A stretch of DNA of 64,000 bases from NCBI GenBank assembly GCA_034620365.1, contig JAQGEQ010000192.1, positions 124,001 through 188,000 of the forward strand, written 5' to 3'. This stretch comes from Pegea sp. RAD2-039 (taxonomy: Eukaryota; Chordata; Thaliacea; Salpida; Salpidae). This document shows, piece after piece, positions 10,801 through 22,294 of this stretch. The position numbers were made by a program, and so were the translations under genes. Positions within the stretch are counted from its first letter, which is position 1, and each line of letters starts with the position of its first letter. The notes beneath the pieces were generated by a model, which was not told the origin of the DNA, ran no database searches, and saw only the letters and a program-made list of their open reading frames with translations.

Positions 10801-13702
10801 AGTCTGAAACAAATTTAGGATGGTTTGATGAGCAAATAATCTTTTTACCAAACAAGTTTTTAATTCTAATCTATTTTAGTAAAAAATTTATGAGAAAAAT
10901 GTTCAGTAATTTAATTGAGAAATTTCTAATTTCAATTTTACTTTGAAAGCAAAAGTAATATTATTTGAAGTCTTATCAGTGCAGCACAAGTTTCAATTGA
11001 TAAATATTGAGAAATAGTTTCTTTTAATCTTGTTAACTTTATCTAACATTTTTGTAAGCTTTGTAAACGATGTTTATATTTCAGATGAAATTTCCCATCT
11101 ACCATCATCATCAAGAACATCAACATTTTTCAGACAATCATCAAAACTGGAATCCAAATCTCCCTAACCCTGATATGAGGTCTCTAAACATCTTTCTTAT
11201 TCTAGCTTCACTAATTTGTAAAAGATTAGTTCAGTTTATTCAGTGAGATAAAGATTAAATAAGAAGAAACTTCTCTAAAAGCTTTTCTTGCTTTTATTTC
11301 ACAAATCAACTTTGATAAAGTTATTCCAATCAAATCTTAAAACTCTAAAGCAAATCAAAAACTTTTAAAAAGTTACTTTTTGTTAAACTAAGTGACGCTT
11401 AGATTGATGAATTATTTTCCAAACATAAACATAAGGTTCAGGCTAAAATTAATTTTTGTTAAACTATAGAAACTAAAACTCATAGCCATTTTTTTATATT
11501 TGATATATACTATATTGTGGTTAGCTCTTTTATTTGGTATTTTTCGAACGTTGTTGAAATGAACACAACCACATAAAGCATATATTCCAAACTTAAATAA
11601 TTTACAAGTGGGTACAAATTTCATATTTTTTTAACTAAAAAAGGATTTTGCTGAAATCATGATTACTTTCAAGTTAATAAAATAATTCAATCAATTAACT
11701 TAATTGAAATATAACTTTTTGATTAATCAAAATATTTTATTGTAAGCTTCATTAAGTGTTTGGCTTTTGTAGTTGATTATTAGAGGTTTTTTGTAACAGT
11801 TTTACTCATACTAAACTGATATTCTAAAATCTTTGAAAATGTAAACATGAATCATTATAAGAGCATTAAAATAAACAAAATGGTTTTAATAGTTTTTGAA
11901 ACTTATTAAAATCAAATTTAAATAAAAAAAACTAAAACTAAAAAAGAAAATTTAATAAAGTAACTCATAAAACTTTTGCTAGCTATTTCAGTCTTTACAA
12001 GCAGTGACGTTTTATGTTATAAAATTGTTTAGAGACTGTTACTCGAAAGAATGTGTAGCGATGAATGGAGCTCCAGAAAACGTGTTTGCTTCTCCTAGAA
12101 CAATCAGTTGGATTCCTAATGAATCTTATCTAAACTCTAATAATCCTTGCATCATTCCAAGTCCTTCTTCTATGCACTTTCATTCCTTGGCGCCAATGAT
12201 ATCTCGAACAGGTAGCAAAGTTTTTACGACCTAACCAATTGATATTATTTGTTGTAAATTATCTCAAAAACTAAATGTTTTAGTGGATAAGATTTACAAA
12301 AGGTTTTTCATCGATTTATTTATTTTATTTTGTATCAGCTTGTCAATTTTAATCGTTTTTTTGATAAGAACTATATAATTGACATGGTTTTATTGTTAAT
12401 ATATTATATTTTCAACACTAAACAATTTTTTTTGATTTTTCGATTTAATTTTAATAAGTCCTTTAAAGCTTGATTTCAAACTCTAAAAAATAAAATTAAA
12501 AAACAATTATGACTTTTTAAGCAGCAATAATTCTTATATGGTAAAATTTAAACACGAATCTTAAGGTTATGCAAGTGGAGAAATGAATAAACGAGGAAAG
12601 ACTTTAGGAAAATCTTCAGATAGCAAAAAAATTGCTTGCGGAGAACCTAACTGCACTAAACGCTTTTCAAGACAACAAGACTTACAAGTTCATATTAACA
12701 AACATCACCTTGGTAAGTTTAGAAGTTTTTCTACAAATTTGAAGTTGAACTTTAATTAATATGCCTCACATGATAATTACTTTAATTTCAAAGTTATTTC
12801 TAGCTGATGTAATTTTGATGAAGCATTTTGTTTGTAGAAATACATTTACTAGTTTTTAAATAAAACTTTATTATTTTGTTTTAGACAAACGAAAACATAG
12901 CAATAAAAATGTACCCTTCGACTCTACAATCTAATAACTTTGTTAAGATCTGTTATAGAGTGTTGTGTGGTGTAAGCACCCTGATTCAAAGTAGTCACTA
13001 ATAGCTTTGTTTTAATTTTTTTTCTGTAGTTGTTAGTAAAACTGAAAGTATAAATGTAAACTATTTCATAGAAATGTTGAAACCATATGTCTGCAATCAC
13101 TGCGAAAAGAACTTTAAGAGACCAGATCAGCTGAAGAGACATGAGAAGATACATACAGGTGAAAAGCCTCATATTTGTCGAGTTTGTGGAAGAGGCTTTG
13201 CTCGAACTGATCATCGAAATATGCACGAAAATAAACACTCAGATGGTAAATTGAAAAAGTGTTTGAAAAATAAAAACTTTAAATGAGAGTTACAGATGAG
13301 AAAGTGGCTTTGAACAAGTCATCTTGTAATGTTCCATTATCTAATCGCCACAATGGAAGAACTTCTCGAAAAAAGTTGAAAGATAAAAGTGTTACGATGT
13401 CTCGTCTTACAAATCCACACTTAGTCGATTTAGAAAGGTTAGTAAATATCACACAGTCATGTTGGTTTTGTAATTAACTCAGAAATAGTTCTTCACCTTG
13501 ATGAGATAATCTGATCAAATAAATGTTATTTGTTTTGTCACAAGAACCATATATCAAATGTTTCTCGATTAAATTTAGATCTGTGAACAAACAACATCTC
13601 ACAGCCAACATACAATCCATTGATCAGTCGTATATGAACGGATTTACTTCGAATCATCTTCCTGCGTCTACTTCAGAAGTTCCTCACTTCTCATCTTCTT
13701 AA
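7851..13702 (+). CDS. C2H2 zinc-finger protein, ten exons, 737 aa
   Basis: A probable DNA-binding nuclear regulator. Exons: 7851-8670, 8718-8882, 9916-9984, 10480-10736, 11085-11179, 12033-12211, 12566-12712, 13030-13245, 13296-13437, 13579-13702. All junction phases agree and the reading ends at TAA. The N-terminal 530 residues are low-complexity (Ser, Asn, His, Pro) with no known domain. Three C2H2 fingers follow: C553-x4-C (CGEPNCTKRFSRQQDL), C599-x2-C (CNHCEKNFKRPDQLKRH), and C627-x2-C (CRVCGRGFARTDHRNMH). Fingers 2 and 3 are joined by a standard TGEKP linker; fingers 1 and 2 are separated by about 23 residues. The finger helices (RPDQLKRH, RTDHRNMH) recall EGR/WT1/KLF-type fingers, but no orthologue is claimed. 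The start is the ATG at 7851; an upstream in-frame GTG is not used here. A poly(A) signal AATAAA lies at 13771. Exon 8 has a second in-frame acceptor ending at 13071. The donors after exons 2, 3 and 6 are weak. Confidence 0.82.
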
Positions 13703-14960
13703 TCTCCCTGAAATCTTTCAAAGCTTGAAGTTTTATTGTACTTTTCTGGCTCATGAAGAAAATGGGTCAGAATAAAAATAACTCAAAACTTTTTTTAATT
13801 TTTAGCAATCTTTTTTTAAACCAACTTTTATCAGATATTTTAATATTCAACTTTTAAATAAAATTTTAATTTTTACAATTACTACTTCTATGAAAGCATC
13901 GAAAACAGTATATTTGAAAGTGCTAGGAAATTACAGTCTCTCTAATTACAGGTTACAGTGAGAAAATCTACTGATTCTAATAAACTTTTTTTTTAAATAT
14001 AATTAATTGTTAGTCTGTTAAAGGCTTGGTACCCACAACCATATTTACATAACGTCACAACAAGAAAACTTATTTTATTGTGTTCAAACCATTGTCCTCA
14101 CTTCAACTAGCACTTCAATTATCTTGAAGCTAAGCAACCAATGTCTTTATATTCTGCTTTACGAGGCAATCTCTTAATTACTTTAATGTGAAAGTTGTCT
14201 ATTTTTATTCAGTGCTTTTAGTAAGAGAATAGTATGAAATAATCAAATACTTTGTCAGTATAATTTTTAGGGCTTTATTATGAGATGAAGTTAGATTTAT
14301 TTAGAATTGTTTATATCTACCAACTAATAATTTATTACTTTTAATCTTAAACTGATACAATTTTGTTAACTAATTCAGGTATAAAAAGAAATATAAAGAT
14401 TGTTTTTTCTTAATCTGTTTTATATAATTAGAAAAATCTTATTTTTAATTTTTTTAAACAAATTTTTGGAATTGAAAATGTTTAGAAATTGTTTCCATCT
14501 ATTTTGAAATGTTGTAAATAGCTACAAAGCATAATTTGAGGAGTTTTTGTTAGCTGAAGTAGCCTTCAACAAAATCTTTTGTACTTTTCATTCTATTGTT
14601 TACTTTTATAAAGAACAATTTTCTCTTTTAAGGCCTGAATGCAAACCAGAACAGTGATAAATAGCAAAGAATTTTTAAAAGCATATATATATAAATTAAG
14701 AATAATAAAATAATAATTATGTAGAAAGCAAACTAGCTAGAGATTGAAAAAGCTAAATGTTTTTTACTTGTTTAAACATTTTTAAATTGCTAAAGATAAA
14801 GGTTTAGATTTTAAAAAAGCTCTAAGACTATTTGCAAAAAAGGTTTATTCGATTTTTTGATTTCTAAATAAAAACAACTTTCAGTTTATAAGTTTATTAA
14901 AAAGTAACTTTAACTGATTTTTTAGATAAAATATTCGAAAAAATCTTCTTATAAATCAAG
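13703..14960. other. 3' UTR and intergenic sequence
   Basis: AATAAA at 13771-13776 probably ends the zinc-finger mRNA. The remaining sequence is AT-rich with no recognised gene. Just before 14961 a GATTTTTTAG acceptor-like site precedes the next ATG by about 36 bases. Confidence 0.4.
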
Positions 14961-15506
14961 ATGAGTTTCAATTACACAAATTTCTTAAACAAACAGAATG
15001 AAGTTTATTTATCAAAATATACAAACGATCCAATCCAGCTTCAGAAGACTTTAAAACCTGTTGCTGGGTACAGTGGATTCAAACCTACATACAGAGGGAG
15101 CACCCAACAACTCCGAGTCATCCGATCTTTACTTCGATGTCTTGATAAAGAAGAACTTCAAGCAAAAAACACTCGAGAACAAAATTCAGTTCCAAGTACA
15201 TCTTATAGCTGTGGATCAAAATCCACTAAAATTTCTTCCACATCTGAATCACCAGAATCTCGCACGTCTTCTTCCATCTCTCATAGATCTCTGACTCCAG
15301 AGAACTTTTCTGATCCTCCAAGAGGTAGTAGTAGAACTCTCTACGGACAGAGTTTTGGTTTTAATTGGTCTAATGAAAAGCAAACAGACTCAAATCATGA
15401 TCGAGTCAAAGAGGCTGAAAGAGAAAAGAATCTGAATTCGAATCACGGAATTATCTATCGAAAACATGGCTGCATCATTCCCAAATATCAGGGTCCATGT
15501 TCCTAA
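14961..15506 (+). CDS. small protein with GYxGF/PKYxG motifs, possible ciliary microtubule inner protein
   Basis: An intronless frame of 181 residues. It opens with MSFNYTNFLNKQNEVY and contains PVAGYSGFKPTYRGS at about residues 33-47. It ends with GIIYRKHGCIIPKYQGPCS. Short motifs of the form GYxGFxP and HGxIxPxYxG occur in several small ciliary/sperm microtubule inner proteins (FAM166/CIMIP, TEX37 and related families), and the length fits. The middle (residues 75-150) is Ser/Thr-rich and probably disordered. There is no signal peptide or membrane segment. It reads like a genuine protein rather than chance sequence, but the family link rests on two short motifs and is only a hypothesis. An acceptor-like TTTTTTAG lies about 36 bases upstream of the ATG. 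Confidence 0.6.
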   Translation: MSFNYTNFLNKQNEVYLSKYTNDPIQLQKTLKPVAGYSGFKPTYRGSTQQLRVIRSLLRCLDKEELQAKNTREQNSVPSTSYSCGSKSTKISSTSESPESRTSSSISHRSLTPENFSDPPRGSSRTLYGQSFGFNWSNEKQTDSNHDRVKEAEREKNLNSNHGIIYRKHGCIIPKYQGPCS

Positions 15507-16200
15507 TCCGAGGAGACATGGAGCTCTAACAGCTCTAACTTTCAAAAAGATCCTACGAATGAAGATCCAAAGAATGATTTCAAAGAGAAAAACTGACAAA
15601 ATTCACGAATTTTTTAACACATTTTCTGAGCAACAACCTTAATAATTGTTGTTAACTTATTGTCTATTACTATTGTTTTAATCCTTATAATTACTTTTTC
15701 ACTTTCAATCAGTTTCTTTTCAAAATATCATATCTTCCTGAAATTAGTTTTTTTTCAATTTAAGTTTTTAAGTGGTTTAGTTTGCATCAAAGATTTTTTC
15801 TTTAATTAAAGTAGCTGTAAGTGAAAATAGAATTTGATGTTTTTGCTAAATGCTAGTTGGTGTACTACTCAGTATTTAAAATTTTATTTTCAAACTGACG
15901 AGACCAACAACTCAAGCAGAAGCCTCAAAATTACCAACAAGCAAACTTTATGTTTAAAAACTGGAAATTTGAAAGTTTGATAAAAACTCAATATATAAAT
16001 GATTAAATTTTTAAATTCATTTTGTTTACTTAAAATGATATTTTTGAATTTAAGATCTTAAGTCCTAAATATCAGTTTAAAATAAAAGTTTAAAAAATGA
16101 TTTGTAAATAAAAATCAACAAAATTTTTATATCAACTGATAGACACCCAAGAAGAGATGATATATTTGTAGAGATTTAGAATTCTAGTAAAAATACGAAA
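15507..16200. other. 3' flank, AT-rich
   Basis: Sequence following the small gene's stop. Nothing recognisable other than AT-rich DNA up to the GATA-type satellite. Confidence 0.35.
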
Positions 16201-16228
16201 AAAAAATTTTGGAATTCTCAATAAGAAC

Positions 16229-16529
16229 AAATATGCTGATAGATAAATATTCTGATAGATAAATATTCTGATAGATAAATATTATGATAGATAAATATTC
16301 TGATAGATAGATAGATATGCTGATAGATAAATATTCTGATAGATAAATATTCTGATAGATAGATATTCTGATAGATAAATATTCTGATATATAAATATTC
16401 TGATAGATAGATATTCTGATAGATAGATATTCTGATATATAAATATTCTGATATATAAATATTCTGATAGATAAATATTCTGATAGATAGATATTCTGAT
16501 AGATAGATATTCTGATAGATAAATATTCT

Positions 16530-16608
<79 letters not shown>

Positions 16609-16657
16609 TCTGATAGATATTCTGATAGATATTCTGATAGACAAATATTCTGATATG
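16229..16657. repeat. GATA-type satellite with a pure (GATA)n core
   Basis: Tandem copies of a roughly 12-16 base unit built from ATTCTGATAGATAAAT and shorter GATA-bearing variants fill about 430 bases. A pure GATA run of about 79 bases sits at 16530-16608. Both long open frames on the minus strand here (repeating IYLS/EYLSI units) are products of the repeat and are not genes. Confidence 0.97.
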
Positions 16658-18257
16658 AAACCTATTTATTTTCTTTTTGTTCCACAAGACTTTATAAATA
16701 ATTTATTTGGTTTAAATGAAGTAAATGTTTACAAAAAGTTAAGAAATTTAATTCCTGATAAAATCAATAGATTTGTTTTTGTAGTCATCAGTTTAGCTGG
16801 TAAAAATTCATCTTTAAAATAACTACTATGTGATTAACAATTACTTTCATATAAACAATTTTATTGGTTTTATGAATACTGATTAATAAAAACTTAAGAT
16901 TTGGTATAAGCACTTGCTTTTAAAATGATAATTTATTTTGTAATAAAATATACTAAATTACAACATAAATATTATCACTTTGAAAAGTTGATAAAGTTTT
17001 TTTTTAATCTTAATATGATCCACAAATCAGTTAAATTTCAGTATTTCGAAACTCGTGAAGGCTTATAAGAAACTAACTTTGTCTCATATCATGCCACTAG
17101 TAGTAAAAGTATCATAAAAGTAGAAACAGTTTTCTTTTTCAGTTTTTGTTATAAATTGGCTTGATTGATTCCTCAGCAAACTTTCAATTGATTCATAAAA
17201 TGTTTTTACTTTTATTTGTGACATTAGTGAATATTTGAATATAGAATTTAGTACAGTTTATATTTTCTAAAGAAATTGCTAAAGTTGCTAATACAGATTT
17301 AATAAACTTTTATATTGATTACTTTAAATAATATTTCAGTAACTTAATTTAAATATTAAAACAGCAAAATGTTTTTTAATATTAAAGGTTTTAAATGTAA
17401 CTTTAACAAAAGATTGATATACTAACTGTTACAAACGAGATATGAATTATTATCATTACGTATTTTCTTGGTAAATATTACAAATCGTTTAGCAGCAAGA
17501 TATATGTCATTTCCGCTATAAAAGTAAAGAACCTATTTTTTATGTATGATTGTTGATATAAAAAATTTCATTTCCTTTATATCACAACAATTAGTCTACA
17601 ATTTATACTCTTAATCAAAATCATGCTGCTACTTGAATATTAAGTTTATGTTTTCGTGAACGAATGTCAAGTAGCTTGTCTTTTTGTTTATTATTTTAAA
17701 ATAATAAGTAAAAATATTCATTAAAACTAATTACTTTCTGACAGATGTTAAAATTTCAAGATTATTAGTTTGAAATTGTTGTTATCCTAAATTTTTTTTA
17801 TCTTGATAGCATTAGAAAAGTTTGCTATAAAAAATGTTCAGTTTAAAGTTTAATTGCTTATTAAACATGATTTAGAGTTATTTTTCGAGATACTTATTTA
17901 TTTTTTGACTTCAGTAAAGATTAAATGCTGAATACGAGTCCTTAAAATCTATTAACATCTTTGTAAAACATTTTCAGTATTTAAAGATTTCATTAACTTT
18001 TCTTTTAGTACAGTTAAGCTTATTTTGTTTCTTTAAACCATTCTAGCTGAATACCTTAAACTGTATAAGCAGTAATTAAGAAGTCCATAAACTTTTTGCG
18101 CTAATTTCATTAAAACTTTCGTAATTTAGATCTCAACGCTTTTTACATATACATAATCGTAAACTTACAGACTACCTGTATTATTCTAACATATATTTTA
18201 CTGTTACTGACAATTTTTCAGTTTATTAGTTAGTTTCAAGTGTTTGTACTTATTAAA
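16658..18257. other. AT-rich intergenic region and 5' flank of lectin-like receptor 1
   Basis: No gene recognised. At 18211-18221 ACAATTTTTCAG forms a good 3' splice acceptor 36 bases before the ATG at 18258. No upstream exon encoding a signal peptide could be found. Confidence 0.35.
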
Positions 18258-19297
18258 ATGATTATGGACGCTTGTAAAGAAATTAATAATGTTAAATACT
18301 GCTTATCTCGAAATTCAGCAACCTATTTGAACAGTTTACAAAAATGTAAAGAAATAAACGGACAACTTGTTGCTGAAAAAAGTTATGATTTATGGAACGA
18401 AATAAGATCATTGGCAAAACAACAAACAAACGTCTGGACTGGATTTGAATATTGTAGAAATCAAGAAAACATGTTTCGTTCTAAGCCATCTGGAAACATA
18501 TGTCAGCAACTTACAAGTTTTAAAATTGCTAAGAATCATGTTCCAAATACCAAAATAAAATATGTATTAGTTGTAGACCTAAAAAGCAAATGGAAAAACC
18601 AAAAGCCAAATGCGGCTGCGCGTTCAGAGAAATCGAAAAGACATTTTGTATGTCAAATGAGTGAATCTAGTAAATCATCAACACCTGTAAATAAACGAAT
18701 TCCGATATCTACTACAACTAGTTTCACTTCAACTCATAAAGCTACTGCAGTTGCCAATCATACAAACCCTGGACTAATAGTGTTTCTTGTTTTCTTTTTT
18801 CTTATTCTGTTTTCCTTGATTGCCTTTTTGTACTTTAATAAACGTGGAAATAGATGGTGCCGTCGAAAAAAAGACTTTCTCATGAGAAATTATGAATATT
18901 ATTTTGGAAAATTTGAATTTCCATCAAGAACCAGTTCAAATATAGAAAGAAATCCTCAAAAGTAAATCATTTCAGATTAATAATCTTCAAATTGTTTTAT
19001 TTAAACTGATTAAAGAATTTATTTTACAGTGTATCACCAGATGAAGCACCAATCGAACAGAACCTTCCTCATATTTCTCCTACTCTACAACGCCACTGTT
19101 CATTTGCATCTTTTGATAGCTTGACATCAGATGACCGCTCGGAAGATAATTGCATCGATAAAAAATCGATCACAGAATCAGAAAATCCTGAAGAAACTTA
19201 CAACGAAATCGATTTACAACAAAAGGAGCAATCTTCTGAAGTTGATATCTATGCAACAATCACAAAAACCTTGAAACGTGAACCAGCAGCAGATTGA
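18258..19297 (+). CDS. single-pass receptor with C-type-lectin-like ectodomain and ITAM-like tail
   Basis: A two-exon gene (18258-18961, 19030-19297; phase 2 intron of 68 bases) encoding 323 residues. Residues 5-134 look like a divergent C-type-lectin-like domain, with a NSLQKCKEINGQLVAE segment, the VWTGFEY core and a terminal RHFVCQM. A Ser/Thr-rich stalk (135-170) is followed by a hydrophobic segment at about 172-193 and a basic stop-transfer stretch (NKRGNRWCRRKK). The second exon encodes an acidic cytoplasmic tail with YNEI (Tyr292) and YATI (Tyr309), which are 13 residues apart, just outside the classical ITAM spacing. No N-terminal signal peptide is visible, and an in-frame TAG lies at 18231-18233. 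The protein may therefore start at 18258 and use its membrane segment as a signal anchor, or an undetected upstream exon may exist. It is paralogous to the gene at 23555, judging by architecture and intron position. Confidence 0.75.
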
Positions 19298-21628
19298 TTT
19301 CTTATTAAACTTTAGAAGTTTATCATTTCTTGTTATCGTAGATTTTCACATAAAGTTTTTAGTAACTATTTTTTAGTTTTGACTTTATATATAAATTGTA
19401 GCTCTTTTTTTTGAGATATTTTTTTAGTGAAGTGATTTATGTATAACTTAATTCAATTTATTCCCCTGACCCAATCCCACAGATTGAAATGAGAAAATCA
19501 CAAATATCTTTTCATTTTTCAATTTTAATGATTCAGTCTTTTTATGAAAAGTTTTCTTCTCTTGAAAACTCTACTTCTAATAAACAACTAGAAACTTCCA
19601 AATCTTCATCTTTAATTGAGTCTGCTGCTGACAAAATGGAAAAAGTGGTCGGATTCCAAACCATCAATTTATACCAAAATATATTCTCATGAAATTGTTT
19701 AATGTAAAAAATGTGAAAATGAATCAGAAGATTTGTGAAGATTTATTTATGAGTCATTTCGGTTAAAACCCATTTTATCTGTCTGTTTTTTGAAATCTCA
19801 AAAATGTTATTTGTTTGTTTGTTTTAGCATCAGTGCAATGATGTAAAAGGTGTTTTGATGCGCTACAAACAAGAAAACTTTGATAAGCTAAAATAATTTC
19901 TAATATTTTTATGACATCGTGTAATTGGTGAAGTAGAAAAGTCAGGCTTTTATGACTCTAGTGAGAAACTCACATCAACGTAGGCTAACGTGACGAAGGA
20001 AACGTTGATTAAGTAAGGAGATATACAACTGAAATTAAACCAAAACTACAGCAGAAATTAGGTAAACTCTATTAACTTCGTATTTAAGTTGAAGTGCTTA
20101 TAACAAGGTCCAAATAACAACTAGTTTGTAGATTCTTTAATCTCTAAAACTATTCTTCAAATAAAAAGAAATTTTGTTAAATTTTTAAACCTTTGAAACC
20201 TCTAACTTTTACATTATTAGCATTTTAATCAGCTTTAATAACAATCTAATCATTTGATGTCAAGTAAGTATCATCAACGTTTTCCAAACAATTTTAAGAA
20301 CACTTTTAAAACAAATATTTGAAAACTTTTTGTCATTTACTTTTTAACTGAAAGCTCCTTTTATAGGTTTTTTATTAATACAAACGTTAGTTTACTAGCC
20401 AAGCATATACAATATTTTTTTGAAATAGAAATTATTTGTTTTTTAGGAAATTTAAAGAAAGCATCTTTCATAAAATAACAAAAAGCGAAAAAGATACAAA
20501 TAATTTGTAAATATATCAGAACGTTTTCTTGGAATAACTGAAATTAGAGAAATTTATTTAGTGTGGGCTGTATTTTAAGAATTCACATAAAAATGGCTTA
20601 AAATTATAAATAAAAAATTTCAAGTTTAAAAATAAACAACTTGATGTTGAAAACTTTTAAATAAAAACCTGGGTTCCTTTGCAAAAAGTTCAATTCTAAT
20701 AAAAATTGAAAATAAATTTGAATAATTTTAAGTTGTATCAAGTTATTTATATGCCAGAGTGTTTTGGACTTAACTTTATATAAATTATTTTTGTAAATAT
20801 TCTTGAAATTTGGTTTAGATTTAGTAATTAGCAACGATTAAATAAAACAATCGATTTTTTTAATCAAAAATCTTTTAAAATTTTGTTATGCTTCATCACA
20901 AAATTCTTCTGCATTCATTAACTACAAACCAATTAAATGTCAAACTTTCAAATCAAATAATTTTAAGGTTAATATTCTTATCAAGTATTTAGTATTAGTT
21001 GTTTATTTATCAAAAAATTAAGTTCTAAAAAGTGTTCTAAGTTAATTCTAATCATTGATATTTAACTAATATATGTGAGATACTTTCATCTAACGCTTTC
21101 TAAATATAGACAAAGTGAGATCTTGATAGAAAACTGAAATGAAATTTTCATAGTTCTTGAAATAAGTTCTTGGAATTCTTAGAAGTAAAATTTTTCTGTG
21201 TTTAAATGATAAACAAACTCACAACAAATTGTTGAATCATTAATTGTTAGAGAACTTTTTTAACAATTTAAATTATTTTTATTCTAAACTACATTTGATA
21301 CTTCCAAATTATCTAAAAAGTATTTTCTAAAAGCTTAGAAAATGATTACAAGTTCAGAAAAAGTTTGTTTGAAATTTGATGAAATATTAGTGAAAACACA
21401 ATTCCACTCACTTGCTTATATATACCAGATCACATGCTACCAGGTTTTATGCACAATACTGGAACTGTCCTCCTTTTTAGCCAAATATATCTGTTTTTAG
21501 TTTTATGAGTTCTGGGTGCAATTTCTATTTTATTCAATTCTTTAGAAGCTATTTATTGTGATTGATTTGTTCGAAGTCTTCTTTCATTACAAGAAATTTC
21601 TTATTTCGATTTGTTGTCACTTTAGAAG
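19298..21628. other. intergenic region, one structured segment
   Basis: The open frame at 19489-19692 follows an acceptor-like CCCACAG but has no recognisable protein features. At 19961-20009 two stems abut: GTGAG/CTCAC with an AAA loop, then ATCAACGT/ACGTTGAT enclosing 20 bases. The segment is richer in G+C than its surroundings. The rest is AT-rich with nothing recognised. Confidence 0.35.
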
Positions 21629-22294
21629 ATGGACTCTTCAACTGAAACGACCTCAATTGGTAAGTGGTTTTTTAAATCTTTTATCTCCATCGTGGTTTTG
21701 GGACACAATTTCATGCAGATCAATCTGGGGGGCTGTTGTTGATCAAGCAGAAAGTCTGGAGATCAAATGAACGTTTTAAAACCATCTTCTGGGGTCACTT
21801 ATGTGATGGTGTGGTTAAATATCGTAATCGATATGATGGGGATCTCTACCATACCCAAATCGATTACAAAAATATTAAAATGTTGGTTACTCTGACTGGA
21901 AGTGATCTGTATCCACCTCATCATTTTCCGGATGGTGAAATCGATGAAAAACCAGATTCAGTGATTAAAGATTCTTTGAATTTCAGGGAATGACTTTAGT
22001 AGGATCGATTGGAAAGTGGGAGACTCCTGTTTTGTTGATGAGGAAGCAGGGAGCGGTTTTGGATGGATTCAAACTATCAATGATCATGTAGCTAGTGTGA
22101 GATGTCTTGATCCTGAGCTGGTGCAGATTGATGTCCCAGTTAAGAATCTGGTTCCTCGTTACGTCAGAGATGGGTCTCTTCAAACAAATGAAATTTTAAG
22201 TAAGAGTTTGAGAGAAGATGAAGATATGGAATTGGATGAGAGCGGCATGATACAGCGACAGGATAGCGATTCAGAAACCACATCCAGCGTCTAA
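21629..22294 (+). CDS. unrecognised 184-aa protein, possibly Tudor-like
   Basis: Three exons (21629-21659, 21719-21934, 21987-22294) with introns of 59 and 52 bases; all phases agree and the frame ends at TAA. The protein opens MDSSTETTSIDQSGG. It has two beta-rich stretches: FKTIFWGHLCDGVVKYRNRY near residues 32-51, and IDWKVGDSCFVDEEAGSGFG near 90-109 followed by WIQTINDHVASVRCLD. The phrase WKVGDxC followed by short strands is typical of Tudor-like barrels, but no specific family is recognised. The C-terminus is acidic (REDEDMELDESG, then DSDSETTSSV). An acceptor CACTTTAG ends 3 bases before the ATG. A poly(A) signal AATAAA is at 22427. The gene sits between the two lectin-like receptors with no clear functional link. 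Confidence 0.7.

Noticed and set aside
16184-16687. Two long minus-strand open frames (IYLS-type repeats)
   Set aside because: They are translations of the GATA satellite and have no independent coding features.
19955-20012. Hammerhead ribozyme
   Set aside because: GAAAC occurs, but no CTGANGA core is present in the needed place.
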